This document shows, in pieces, positions 1 to 6,795 of a stretch of DNA of 14,546 bases. Source of the DNA: an uncultured Eubacteriales bacterium (GTDB lineage: Bacteria > Bacillota > Clostridia > Oscillospirales > Acutalibacteraceae); NCBI GenBank assembly GCA_934444695.1, contig CAKSDF010000035.1, positions 1-14,546 of the forward strand. The letters run 5' to 3'. Each line of letters starts with the position of its first letter. Position 1 is the first letter of the stretch. Below the pieces are notes generated by a model that was given only the letters and a program-made list of their open reading frames with translations, was not told the origin of the DNA and ran no database searches. Made by a program: the position numbers and the translations under genes.

Positions 1-14
1 ATCTTTTTTCTCAT
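1..14 (-). CDS. Start of an unidentified gene (5' end only)
   Basis: An AAGGAG ribosome binding site lies 8 nt before an ATG at position 14. It is read leftward as M-R-K-K and then leaves the window. A near-consensus promoter sits just upstream (48-76). Met followed by basic residues would fit a signal peptide or a basic N-terminus, but four codons are too few to identify anything. An earlier ATG (22-20) directly abuts the ribosome binding site and is unlikely to be used. The call rests only on the combination of promoter, binding site and ATG. Confidence 0.5.
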
Positions 15-47
15 TTTTACATCTCCTTAATAGAGAAACTTCATCTT

Positions 48-76
48 ATTATAACACATAAAAAATCCGGTTACAA
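48..76 (-). promoter_or_regulatory. Sigma-A-type promoter for the gene starting at position 14
   Basis: On the minus strand a -35 box TTGTAA (76-71) and a perfect -10 box TATAAT (53-48) are separated by 17 bp. Transcription would start near position 41, giving a leader of about 27 nt. A 10-bp direct repeat, ATCCGGTTAC on the plus strand at 65-74 and 160-169, overlaps the -35 region and recurs 95 bp upstream, so it could be an operator pair. The rest of 77-267 holds only a weak 5-bp hairpin (170-182), and I see no gene there. Confidence 0.7.
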
Positions 77-267
77 CGATGTAATTTTAACCAAATTTGA
101 GCCTCACATATTGTGCAAGTTGACATAACAACGGCCATTGTTAATTTTGCACTATTTTTATCCGGTTACCTGCCTCCGGCAGCAGCCCTTGTGCCCGCTC
201 TTTCTCCTCGGTTTTTATCACTTTTTTGACGGGATTTTACCTGCGCTATGCACGGCGTTATGCCCGT

Positions 268-2469
268 TTACACCTCTATAAAAATCTTTTGCGAAAGGCC
301 GCTCCTCGAATCGTGACCGATCTGTATCAAAAACTCGCCGCTGTCGGCCTTAAAGGACATATCCCGATGATAGTATTTAAGCTGATCCTTTTTGAGGCTA
401 AGGGTGACGGTCTTTTGCTCGCCGCTTTCAAGGCTGATTTTTTTGAAGTTTTTAAGCTCCTTTACCGGCCTGACCCTCTCGGCCACAAGATCGCTGACAT
501 AAAGCTGTACCACCTCTTTGCCTTCCCTTTTTCCGACGTTTTTAACCTTTACCGACACATTCACGCCGTCGTCCTTCTCGCTTATTTCAAGATCGGAATA
601 CTCAAACTCGGTGTAGGAAAGGCCGTATCCGAAGGGGAAAAGAGGTTCGACCGGGCTATCGGCAAAACGGGCGGAATAAAGTGTCTCGCTTGCCGGGCGG
701 CCGGTGGCGGGGTGGTTATAGTATATGGGGCATTCTCCCGAGGTGTTGGGGAAGGTGGTGGTCAGACGTCCCGACGGACTCAACCTTCCGAGCAGCAGAT
801 CGGCGCAGGCGTTTCCGGCCTCGCTTCCGGCGTTCCAAAGCTCTAAAAATGCATCGGAATTTCTCACCGCCTCTGCAACAGCCATAGGCCGACCGTTTAC
901 AAGCACTGTTATAACGGTTTTTCCGGCCGCTTTAAGCTCTCTTAACATACGGTTTTGCTGTCCCGAAAGGTCGATATTTGAAAGGGCGGCGCCCTCTCCG
1001 CTGAGCACCTGATATTCTCCCACCACGGCCACAACCGTTTTTGCGGGATGGGCGATTATTCTCGAAAGCTCGTCCTCGTTTATACCTCCCCCGGGAGCGC
1101 ACACCGGCAAATAGCAAAGGTCTACCCCTGCATTTTCAAGGCCGCGCTTTATGCTGACTGTTCTCGAATTATCCACCGCCATGCTCCAGGTTCCGGCCAT
1201 CTCGGGGCCGTTGTCTGAGAGAGCACCCACAAGCAGCATCTGTCGGTCATCCGAAAGGGGCAGCGTATCCCGGTCGTTTTTAAGAAGCACCGCCGATTCG
1301 CAGGCGGTTTTTCTTGCGGCGGCGCGATGGGCATCAAGGTCTATTTCATCCCATGTTATGCGGTCGAAGGGATGATCGAAAAGTCCCAGCAGCATTTTTA
1401 TGCTAAGTACATTTTCCACCGCTTCATCAAGCCGCTGTTGGCTGACCTTGCCTTCCCTCACAAGCTCGGGTAGGTATGCCACATATCCGCGGGAATTCAT
1501 ATCCATATCCACGCCGGCGTTTATTGCGTGCTCGCAGGCCTCTTTAAGGTCGGCGGCCGAGCGATGGGCAATCAGCTCTAAAATGGCGGTGGCATCGCTT
1601 ACCACAAAACCTTCAAATCCGAGAGCCTTTCTCAGTACATCCTTTAAAAGATAGCTGTTTTCGGTACAGGGCACTCCGCAAAAATCGTTGAAGGCCGCCA
1701 TTACCGTTACGGCACCTGCATCAATGGCCGCTTTAAAGGGCGGAAGATATGTTTCAAAAAGCTTTTGCTCGCTCATATCGACGGTGTTATAGTCGCGGCC
1801 GCTTTCTCCCGCACCGTAGGCGGTAAAATGCTTGGCGCAGGCAGCCACCCGATCTCTGCTTGCGGGATCGTCTCCCTGAAAGCCTTTTACCCTTGCGGCG
1901 GCGCAGCGGCAGCCGAGATATGTATCCTCTCCCGCTCCTTCGGCGATTCTGCCCCAACGTGCATCTCTTGCGATGTCGACCATGGGATCAAAGGTCCAGT
2001 TGAGTCCGTCGGCGGCCGCTTCTTTTGCGGCGACGGCGGCATTTTGCTCCCACAGCTCATCATCAAAGCAGCAGCTCTCGGCCAGAGGAATGGGGCCTAC
2101 CACCCTATGTCCGTGTATAACGTCAAATCCAAAAATCAGCGGAATTTTAAGACGGCTTTGCTCCACGGCAATGTGCTGAAGATGGTCAATATCCTTGCGG
2201 TCGTAAAGGCCGAGGAAGGAACCGATTTTTCCTTCTCTGACCCACTGCTCCTGCTCCTTAAAGCTCTCACGGGCGTTTTTGGCCCGCTCGATGTCCTCTT
2301 TTGTTATGCGGCCGGCCTTGAGCAGCTTTTGCTGTTCCTGCTCGTCGATGGTAAATCCGCCGAGAGAAGACGGCGCAAGCTGGTTTAGCTGACCCGCTTT
2401 TTCTTCAAGTGTCATTTTGGAGATAAGGTCTTTTATAAAGCTTTTTTGTTTGTCGTTTAATTTTTTCAA
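268..2469 (-). CDS. bglX: GH3-family beta-glucosidase, cytoplasmic
   Basis: Glycoside hydrolase family 3 enzyme, predicted to release non-reducing-end beta-D-glucosyl (or related) residues from oligosaccharides by a retaining mechanism. Counting from the TTG start (733 aa), the order is a TIM-barrel domain (about 10-360; GFDVIHG near 114-120, KHF near 213-215), an alpha/beta-sandwich domain (about 385-600), and a C-terminal fibronectin-III-like domain (about 630-730). The nucleophile is Asp292 in VVSDATA, and the likely acid/base is Glu492 in LSGEGA. There is no signal peptide, so it should act on imported oligosaccharides. Start choice: AGAGGTGA lies about 6 nt before the TTG at 2469. The longer in-frame GTG start at 2478 overlaps that binding site and has none of its own. 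Exact sugar specificity cannot be read from sequence. No transporter or regulator is adjacent. The symbol is by family resemblance to BglX. Confidence 0.93.
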   Translation of the reverse strand: MKKLNDKQKSFIKDLISKMTLEEKAGQLNQLAPSSLGGFTIDEQEQQKLLKAGRITKEDIERAKNARESFKEQEQWVREGKIGSFLGLYDRKDIDHLQHIAVEQSRLKIPLIFGFDVIHGHRVVGPIPLAESCCFDDELWEQNAAVAAKEAAADGLNWTFDPMVDIARDARWGRIAEGAGEDTYLGCRCAAARVKGFQGDDPASRDRVAACAKHFTAYGAGESGRDYNTVDMSEQKLFETYLPPFKAAIDAGAVTVMAAFNDFCGVPCTENSYLLKDVLRKALGFEGFVVSDATAILELIAHRSAADLKEACEHAINAGVDMDMNSRGYVAYLPELVREGKVSQQRLDEAVENVLSIKMLLGLFDHPFDRITWDEIDLDAHRAAARKTACESAVLLKNDRDTLPLSDDRQMLLVGALSDNGPEMAGTWSMAVDNSRTVSIKRGLENAGVDLCYLPVCAPGGGINEDELSRIIAHPAKTVVAVVGEYQVLSGEGAALSNIDLSGQQNRMLRELKAAGKTVITVLVNGRPMAVAEAVRNSDAFLELWNAGSEAGNACADLLLGRLSPSGRLTTTFPNTSGECPIYYNHPATGRPASETLYSARFADSPVEPLFPFGYGLSYTEFEYSDLEISEKDDGVNVSVKVKNVGKREGKEVVQLYVSDLVAERVRPVKELKNFKKISLESGEQKTVTLSLKKDQLKYYHRDMSFKADSGEFLIQIGHDSRSGLSQKIFIEV

Positions 2470-2485
2470 AAAAATCACCTCTGAA

Positions 2486-2597
2486 AAAAGCGCACCGACA
2501 AGGTTTTTCGGACTTAAATCTGCCGTATAGGGTCAAATTCACCGACCCCCATACCGCGCGGCACTTTAAGTTCAAAGCCGTTATCCGGTGCGCTTTT
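2486..2597 (-). repeat. 112-nt palindrome (long hairpin) in the beta-glucosidase leader
   Basis: The outer arms AAAAGCGCACCG (2486-2497) and CGGTGCGCTTTT (2586-2597) are a perfect 12-bp inverted repeat. Nested inside, ACTTAAA pairs with TTTAAGT, then TGCCG with CGGCA, TAT with ATA, and GGGTC with GACCC, around a short loop. On the minus strand the 3' arm runs directly into a T6 stretch and then the AGAGGTGA binding site of the beta-glucosidase gene. It could be a terminator/attenuator of that gene or an ERIC-like palindromic repeat. No second copy was seen in the window. Confidence 0.7.
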
Positions 2598-2641
2598 GCT
2601 GCGTCACGTCCGAAAAGCGGCGGTTTTGCGCCTCTTTTCAG

Positions 2642-2669
2642 ATTTTATGGTTTTTGCCGCCCGATGCAA
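2642..2669 (-). promoter_or_regulatory. Possible promoter of the beta-glucosidase gene
   Basis: On the minus strand TTGCAT (2669-2664) and TAAAAT (2647-2642) are separated by 16 bp. The -35 box matches the consensus only in its first three bases, so this is tentative. If used, the transcript would start near 2635 and carry the whole 112-nt palindrome in its leader. Confidence 0.35.
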
Positions 2670-2741
2670 AGGCTTATCTGCTTTATCGGCAGAAATTTAT
2701 CGGTCTCAGCCGACACCCTTCCATTTTGCGGCAGCTTTTTA

Positions 2742-2975
2742 TTATGCGTTTTGTTTTTTCCACTGCTCGGCCTGCTCTTTGGTCAGGGGAGTGATGGTTT
2801 CCTCTTTATACTTGCTTTCGCTTCCGCCCTTACCGTAAAGGAAGAAGGCTCCCTTTTTGGTTTTAAAAAGGCTTTCCTCGTATCCTGCGGGATCGCCGAA
2901 TACCGACACAAAGATTTCTCCCTGTTTTTCGGCCGTTTCGGTATTGTAGGTTTTTCGGTTTATAATGGCTTTCAT
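2742..2975 (-). CDS. Small hypothetical protein, 77 aa
   Basis: A 77-residue soluble, charged protein with no signal peptide or membrane segment. A strong AGGAGG lies 7 nt before the ATG, which supports real translation. It opens MKAIINRKTYNTETA and has a central KTKKGAFFLYGKGG segment, followed by a Lys/Glu-rich tail ending in a helix-like TKEQAEQW. From memory, similar short proteins (an INRK-Y-TETA opening, then K-KKGA-FLYG-GG) occur in gut Firmicutes and on their plasmids without assigned function. This copy looks shorter between these blocks than the versions I recall. It stands alone between metG and the beta-glucosidase gene, with a repeat-rich region upstream. I cannot propose a function. 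Confidence 0.75.
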   Translation of the reverse strand: MKAIINRKTYNTETAEKQGEIFVSVFGDPAGYEESLFKTKKGAFFLYGKGGSESKYKEETITPLTKEQAEQWKKQNA

Positions 2976-3263
2976 AAAAACATCCTCCTAAAAAGATATT
3001 TAAAAAGGCAGTTAAAGCTGACGGGATAAGTTGCGTCTTTTCCGAAAAGCTTTTCGCCCAATGCCGCAAGCGGTCTCACCCTTGCTCCGATATTTATTTC
3101 ACGCAGTTTAGGTGAGCTGAGGCAATCGGCGCAAGCCGATGGGAGGGAGGCTATGATGAAACATACGCCCGCCTTCAAAAATCCGCTTACCCTTTTTCGG
3201 AAGCGTTACAGGATGACGCTCCCTCCGGTCCCGGCTTTGCCGGGACAGCCTCAGCGGTGGGGC

Positions 3264-3328
3264 CTGCACATCGCCTTTAGCGGCATGGCGGCCGTAAGTC
3301 TGCACATTGTCTTTCGTGGCATCGCGGC
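3264..3328. repeat. 29-bp imperfect direct repeat, 36-bp period
   Basis: Copies at 3264-3292 and 3300-3328 share 24 of 29 positions. Both begin CTGCACAT and end in GCGGC with GGCAT in between. The copies are spaced 36 bp start to start. Confidence 0.75.
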
Positions 3329-3350
3329 AAATCAATGTGCCTTCATTTTT

Positions 3351-3521
3351 GTTTTCTCATCGGCAGCCGGTCAGCATATCATCGATTGGATTTTTCGCGT
3401 CAGCCGCACGGTGCACCTTTTAAGCAACAGCCGGTCGGTTTAAGCAACAGACGGTCGGTTTAAGCGTCAGCCGGTCGGTGCACCACCTTTAAGCCGGTTT
3501 TCTCATCGGCAATCGGTCGGC
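3351..3521. repeat. 25-bp imperfect direct repeat pair flanking the tandem triplet
   Basis: Copies at 3351-3375 and 3497-3521 match at 22 of 25 positions. Both start GTTTTCTCATCGGCA and end in a CGGTC-GC motif. They bracket the 20-bp tandem repeat at 3421-3480, whose units share the CGGTCGG core, suggesting one local duplication history. Confidence 0.75.
3421..3480. repeat. Three tandem 20-bp repeat units
   Basis: Three adjacent units fill exactly 3421-3440, 3441-3460 and 3461-3480. The first is TAAGCAACAGCCGGTCGGTT. Unit 2 differs at one position and unit 3 at three. There are no spacers, so this is a minisatellite-like array and not CRISPR. Confidence 0.85.
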
Positions 3522-3548
3522 GCGCCGGTCGGTTTTGCGCTCTTTTTA

Positions 3549-5522
3549 TCAGCGCACCTTCGATCCGATTTCCACATCGTCGGCAAAAATGACCTTAACG
3601 CCGTCGCCGCTGTCGGCCGCAAGAATCATTCCGCAGCTTTCGACTCCGCAAAGTGTGGCGGGTTTAAGGTTGGCAACAACGATTATGTTATGTCCCACAA
3701 GATCATCGGGAGTATAGTATGCGGCAATGCCCGATGCAACGGTGCGCTCATTTCCGCTGCCGTCGTCGAGGGTCAGTTTTAAAAGCTTTTTGGCTCTTTT
3801 AACCGGCTCGCAGGCTGTGACCTTTGCCACTCTAAGCTCGATTTTAGCAAAATCCTCGATGGATATTTCCGAAAGGGCGGCCACATTTTCCTTGGCCTTT
3901 TTGCCCTCTGCGGTCTTTCCTTCGTTTGCGGCTTTGGCTTCAGCCTTGGTCTTGGCCTCGGCTGCCTCAAGCTCGGCAAGCTCCTTTGCGGCATCTATTC
4001 TCGGGAAGATAGGCTCGGTTTTGCCGATCTCGGCTGTGGCGCAAAGGCCTCCCCATTTTTCAAGAGACTGCCATGTGCGCTGCTCCTGCGAAAGTCCCAG
4101 TACCGCCGCGATTTTATCGGAAGTATCTGGAAGGAAGGGGGCAAGCATTACCGAAATATGGCGCAGTGCCTCGCAAAGGTTATACATAACCCGTCCCAGC
4201 CTCGGTGCATTGCCTTCATCCTTTGCAAGCACCCAGGGAGCGGTTTCGTCGATATATTTGTTGGTTCTCGAAACAAATTTCCAAAGGTCGGTCAGTGCGG
4301 TGGAAAACTGCATGGCATCCATGCTCGCTTCCACAAGAGCCTTGGTCTCACGCGCAAGCTCGGTAAGACTGTCGTCAAAATCTCCTGCAGCCTGTTCCTC
4401 GGGCAGCTTTCCGCCGAAATATTTACCCACCATGGAGGAGGTTCTCGAAAGCAGATTTCCGAGGTCGTTGGCAAGATCGGAATTTATGCGGTTTATAAGG
4501 GCTTCGTTGGTGAAAACGCCGTCGGCGCCGAAAGGCACTTCTCTGAGCAGGAAGTAGCGGATGGCATCCACGCCGTAACGGTCGCAAAGCACCACGGGAT
4601 CGACCACATTGCCCTTGGATTTGGACATCTTTCCGCCCTCTAAAAGCAGCCATCCGTGACCGTATACCTGCTTCGGCAGGGGGAGATCAAGGGCCATAAG
4701 AATGGCGGGCCAGATGATGGTGTGGAAACGGACGATCTCCTTTCCGACGAGATGAACGTCGGCCGGCCAGTATTTTTTAAAATTGCTGTCGTCGTCGGAA
4801 AATGCGCCCAATGCGGTTATGTAGTTTGAAAGAGCGTCCATCCACACATAAACGATGTGTCCCTTGTCGAAGGTCACGGGGATTCCCCAGGTAAAGGAGG
4901 TTCTCGAAACGCACAGATCCTCAAGACCGGGCTTTATAAAGTTGTTTATCATTTCGTTTTTGCGGGTGATGGGCTGGATGAAATCGGGATGCGCCTCATA
5001 ATATTCCACAAGTTTATCGGCGTATTTGGAAAGCTTAAAGAAATAAGCCTCCTCCTTTGCAAGGTGCACCTCGCCGCCGCAGTCGGGGCATTTGCCGTCT
5101 TTTAGCTGAGTCTCGGTCCAAAAGGCCTCGCAGGGGGTACAGTAATGCCCCTCGTAATGGCCCTTGTATATGTCGCCCTGTTCATAGAGCTTTTCAAAAA
5201 TCTTCTGCACCGCCTTTTCATGGTAATCGTCGGTGGTGCGGATGAATTTATCGTTGGAGATGTTGAGCAGCTTCCAGAGGTCCTTTATTCCGGCCACGAT
5301 CTCGTCCACATACTCTTTGGGCGAAACCCCTTTGGCAGCCGCCTTCTGCTCGATTTTAAGGCCATGCTCGTCGGTGCCGGTAAGGAACATTGTATCAAAG
5401 CCCTGCATTCGTTTATACCTCGCCATAGCGTCGGCCGCAACGGTGGTATAAGAATGGCCTATGTGCAGCTTGCCCGACGGATAGTAAATCGGCGTGGTAA
5501 TGTAAAATGTCTTGTCTTTCAT
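3549..5522 (-). CDS. metG: Methionyl-tRNA synthetase
   Basis: Charges tRNA-Met (initiator and elongator) with methionine using ATP, in the cytoplasm. The 657 residues contain the class I signatures HIGH (20-23) and KMSKS (298-302). A zinc knuckle of four cysteines (C128-x2-C131 and C145-x2-C148) sits in the connective peptide. An anticodon-binding helical domain spans about 350-500. A low-complexity Ala/Glu/Lys linker (about 511-550) leads to a C-terminal Trbp111/EMAP-II-type tRNA-binding domain (about 553-657), the module through which such enzymes usually dimerise. The ATG follows AGAGGA by 7 nt and a near-perfect promoter. The predicted leader is only about 27 nt, so there is no room for a T-box or SAM riboswitch. 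The gene is monocistronic or followed only by the 77-aa ORF after a long gap. Confidence 0.98.
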   Translation of the reverse strand: MKDKTFYITTPIYYPSGKLHIGHSYTTVAADAMARYKRMQGFDTMFLTGTDEHGLKIEQKAAAKGVSPKEYVDEIVAGIKDLWKLLNISNDKFIRTTDDYHEKAVQKIFEKLYEQGDIYKGHYEGHYCTPCEAFWTETQLKDGKCPDCGGEVHLAKEEAYFFKLSKYADKLVEYYEAHPDFIQPITRKNEMINNFIKPGLEDLCVSRTSFTWGIPVTFDKGHIVYVWMDALSNYITALGAFSDDDSNFKKYWPADVHLVGKEIVRFHTIIWPAILMALDLPLPKQVYGHGWLLLEGGKMSKSKGNVVDPVVLCDRYGVDAIRYFLLREVPFGADGVFTNEALINRINSDLANDLGNLLSRTSSMVGKYFGGKLPEEQAAGDFDDSLTELARETKALVEASMDAMQFSTALTDLWKFVSRTNKYIDETAPWVLAKDEGNAPRLGRVMYNLCEALRHISVMLAPFLPDTSDKIAAVLGLSQEQRTWQSLEKWGGLCATAEIGKTEPIFPRIDAAKELAELEAAEAKTKAEAKAANEGKTAEGKKAKENVAALSEISIEDFAKIELRVAKVTACEPVKRAKKLLKLTLDDGSGNERTVASGIAAYYTPDDLVGHNIIVVANLKPATLCGVESCGMILAADSGDGVKVIFADDVEIGSKVR

Positions 5523-5555
5523 ATCAATTCCTCTTTCTTAGAGTATTCTCGGTCT

Positions 5556-5584
5556 ATTTTATCACCTTTGGCGCCGTATGTCAA
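5556..5584 (-). promoter_or_regulatory. metG promoter
   Basis: On the minus strand the consensus TTGACA (5584-5579) and TAAAAT (5561-5556) are separated by 17 bp. Transcription should start near 5549, about 27 nt before the metG ATG. The -35 box lies only 22 bp past the adenosine deaminase stop codon, and no terminator is visible between the two genes, so read-through from add is possible. Confidence 0.85.
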
Positions 5585-5606
5585 ACACATAATATGGCGG
5601 TTTTTG

Positions 5607-6647
5607 TCAAAGGGCGCGGATAATTTCTTTTCTGACGGCATCCGAAGCAAAAGCGGCCGCCGCGGCATTATTTAAAAGCGTTTTTTGCTCATCGGCCGAA
5701 AGACCGCAAAGCTCTGCCGCGTATTCAAATTCCCGCTTTATATCGGTGTTTTCAATGGCGGGATCGTCGGTGTTTACGGTAACGGCAACGCCCTTCTCAA
5801 CAAATTTTTTCAAAGGATATTTTTTCATATCATAGGCCCCGGTTAAAAGGTTGCTTGTGGGGCACATTTCAAGGGTGACGCCCTCGTTTTTCAAAAGCTC
5901 GACGGCTTGCTCGTCGTCCGCCGCTCTCACCCCGTGACCGATGCGCCTTGCTCCCGCCTTTACCGCCAGCATAACGTCCTCGGCACTTCCCGCCTCGCCG
6001 GCGTGGATGGTAAAGGGTATCTTTTTTTCGGCCGCTTTCTCAAAAAGTTCGGTATAATCCCTTGTGGGGAAAAGGCCCTCCGCTCCCGCAAGATCAAGGG
6101 CAGCGACCCCCTGCTCGTTTGTCAGATATTTTTCGCAAAGCTTGACCGTCTCGGCGTTTTGCCGCTCGTTTCCCTTTCCCCGCATTAAACAGAGTATGAG
6201 ATTTGAGCGAATATCGGCCGCTTCAATTCCCTTTAAAGCCGCTTCGATGACCTTTTTCTGAGTCAGTCCCTTTTCGCAGTGCAGCTGAGGTGCAAAACGC
6301 AGCTCGGCGTATAAAACACCCTGCCTTTTCTGCTCAAAAAGCACCTCTTTAACCGCCGTTTCTATGCCGATCTCGGTTTGAAGCAGAGAAAGGGGCAGTT
6401 CAAAGCACCGCAAAAAATCGTTAAGGCTTTTGCAGTCCTTTCTCACCGTCAGACGGCTTTCAAGCTCACTTTCGGCAGCTGCAAGGGAAATCCCCTGCAC
6501 CAAGCAAAGCCGCTTTGCAATAGACGGAGTCACCGCTCCGTCAAGATGAAGATGCAGATCGATATATTTTCGCAATGCCTGCCCTTTTTCAAAAGCACGG
6601 GTTTTTAAATCCTGTTTTTGTTTTGCACCGCAATTCTGAAAAATCAT
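5607..6647 (-). CDS. add: Adenosine deaminase
   Basis: Deaminates adenosine and 2'-deoxyadenosine to the inosines in purine salvage. The 346 residues form a metal-dependent TIM barrel. Ligands and catalytic residues are visible: HLH (H32, H34) in DLHLHLDGAV, H215 and catalytic E218 in HAGE, H238 in RIGHGV, and D294-D295 in NTDDP. MCPTSN at 261-266 is also typical. The ATG at 6647 has GGGAGG 7 nt upstream, which favours it. It gives about 25 residues before the conserved core, longer than usual, and an internal TTG at codon 25 would give a more typical N-terminus but has a poorer binding site. The gene has its own promoter (6675-6703) and lies just after the ohyA terminator. Adenine or aminodeoxyfutalosine deaminase relatives are less likely, but substrate was not tested. 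Confidence 0.93.
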   Translation of the reverse strand: MIFQNCGAKQKQDLKTRAFEKGQALRKYIDLHLHLDGAVTPSIAKRLCLVQGISLAAAESELESRLTVRKDCKSLNDFLRCFELPLSLLQTEIGIETAVKEVLFEQKRQGVLYAELRFAPQLHCEKGLTQKKVIEAALKGIEAADIRSNLILCLMRGKGNERQNAETVKLCEKYLTNEQGVAALDLAGAEGLFPTRDYTELFEKAAEKKIPFTIHAGEAGSAEDVMLAVKAGARRIGHGVRAADDEQAVELLKNEGVTLEMCPTSNLLTGAYDMKKYPLKKFVEKGVAVTVNTDDPAIENTDIKREFEYAAELCGLSADEQKTLLNNAAAAAFASDAVRKEIIRAL

Positions 6648-6674
6648 ATTTCCGCCTCCCGTTCTTTTGAATTT

Positions 6675-6703
6675 ATTTTACCGCAACGGAAACAATTTTT
6701 CAA
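6675..6703 (-). promoter_or_regulatory. Adenosine deaminase promoter
   Basis: On the minus strand TTGAAA (6703-6698) and TAAAAT (6680-6675) are separated by 17 bp. The predicted start near 6668 gives a leader of about 20 nt. The -35 box begins just past the ohyA terminator, so the two genes are compact but separate units. Confidence 0.8.
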
Positions 6704-6705
6704 CC

Positions 6706-6739
6706 AAAAAGCCCCTGCACATAACGCACAGAGGCTTTT
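6706..6739 (-). terminator. Rho-independent terminator of ohyA
   Basis: On the minus strand AAAGCCTCTGTGC pairs, with G-T wobbles, to GTGCAGGGGCTTT around a GTTAT loop and runs into TTTTT. A second hairpin closer to the ohyA stop (6766-6786, AACCAGCTTT against AAAGCCGGTT) has no T run and is probably not a terminator on its own. Confidence 0.75.
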
Positions 6740-6795
6740 ACGCTTTTCTCGTTCGATATTCTGCAACCGGCTTTTAAAGCTGGTTTATTATAAGG

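Larger units (their letters stand above)
2976..3548. other. Intergenic region of 573 bp made of short repeats and hairpins
   Basis: No convincing gene on either strand. It holds two small stem-loops, 3125-3140 (ATCGGC, loop GCAA, GCCGAT) and 3228-3246 (GTCCCGGC, loop TTT, GCCGGGAC). It also holds a 29-bp imperfect direct repeat, a 25-bp imperfect direct repeat and a 20-bp tandem triplet, listed separately. Neither stem-loop is followed by a T run, so they are not simple terminators. No obvious terminator for metG was seen. The base composition and repeats look like accumulated intergenic repeat debris. Confidence 0.6.

Noticed and set aside
1765..2388. Plus-strand ORF of 207 codons opposite the beta-glucosidase gene
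   Set aside because: Shadow of the conserved GH3 catalytic domain on the other strand; no ribosome binding site or protein-like features.
3228..3246. Strong GTCCCGGC/GCCGGGAC hairpin as a terminator
   Set aside because: No T run on either side and about 300 bp from the metG stop; left as a plain stem-loop.
3153..3443. Plus-strand ORF of 96 codons with a GGGAGG-like site before ATGATG
   Set aside because: It runs through the imperfect direct repeats, has no recognisable domain, and its start-site purines are part of a repeat-rich stretch. It is more likely chance.
3421..3480. Possible CRISPR array
   Set aside because: The 20-bp units are directly adjacent with no spacers and only three copies; no cas genes are present.
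5523..5606. T-box or SAM riboswitch before metG
   Set aside because: The consensus promoter leaves only about 27 nt of leader, too short for either; no T-box sequence was seen.
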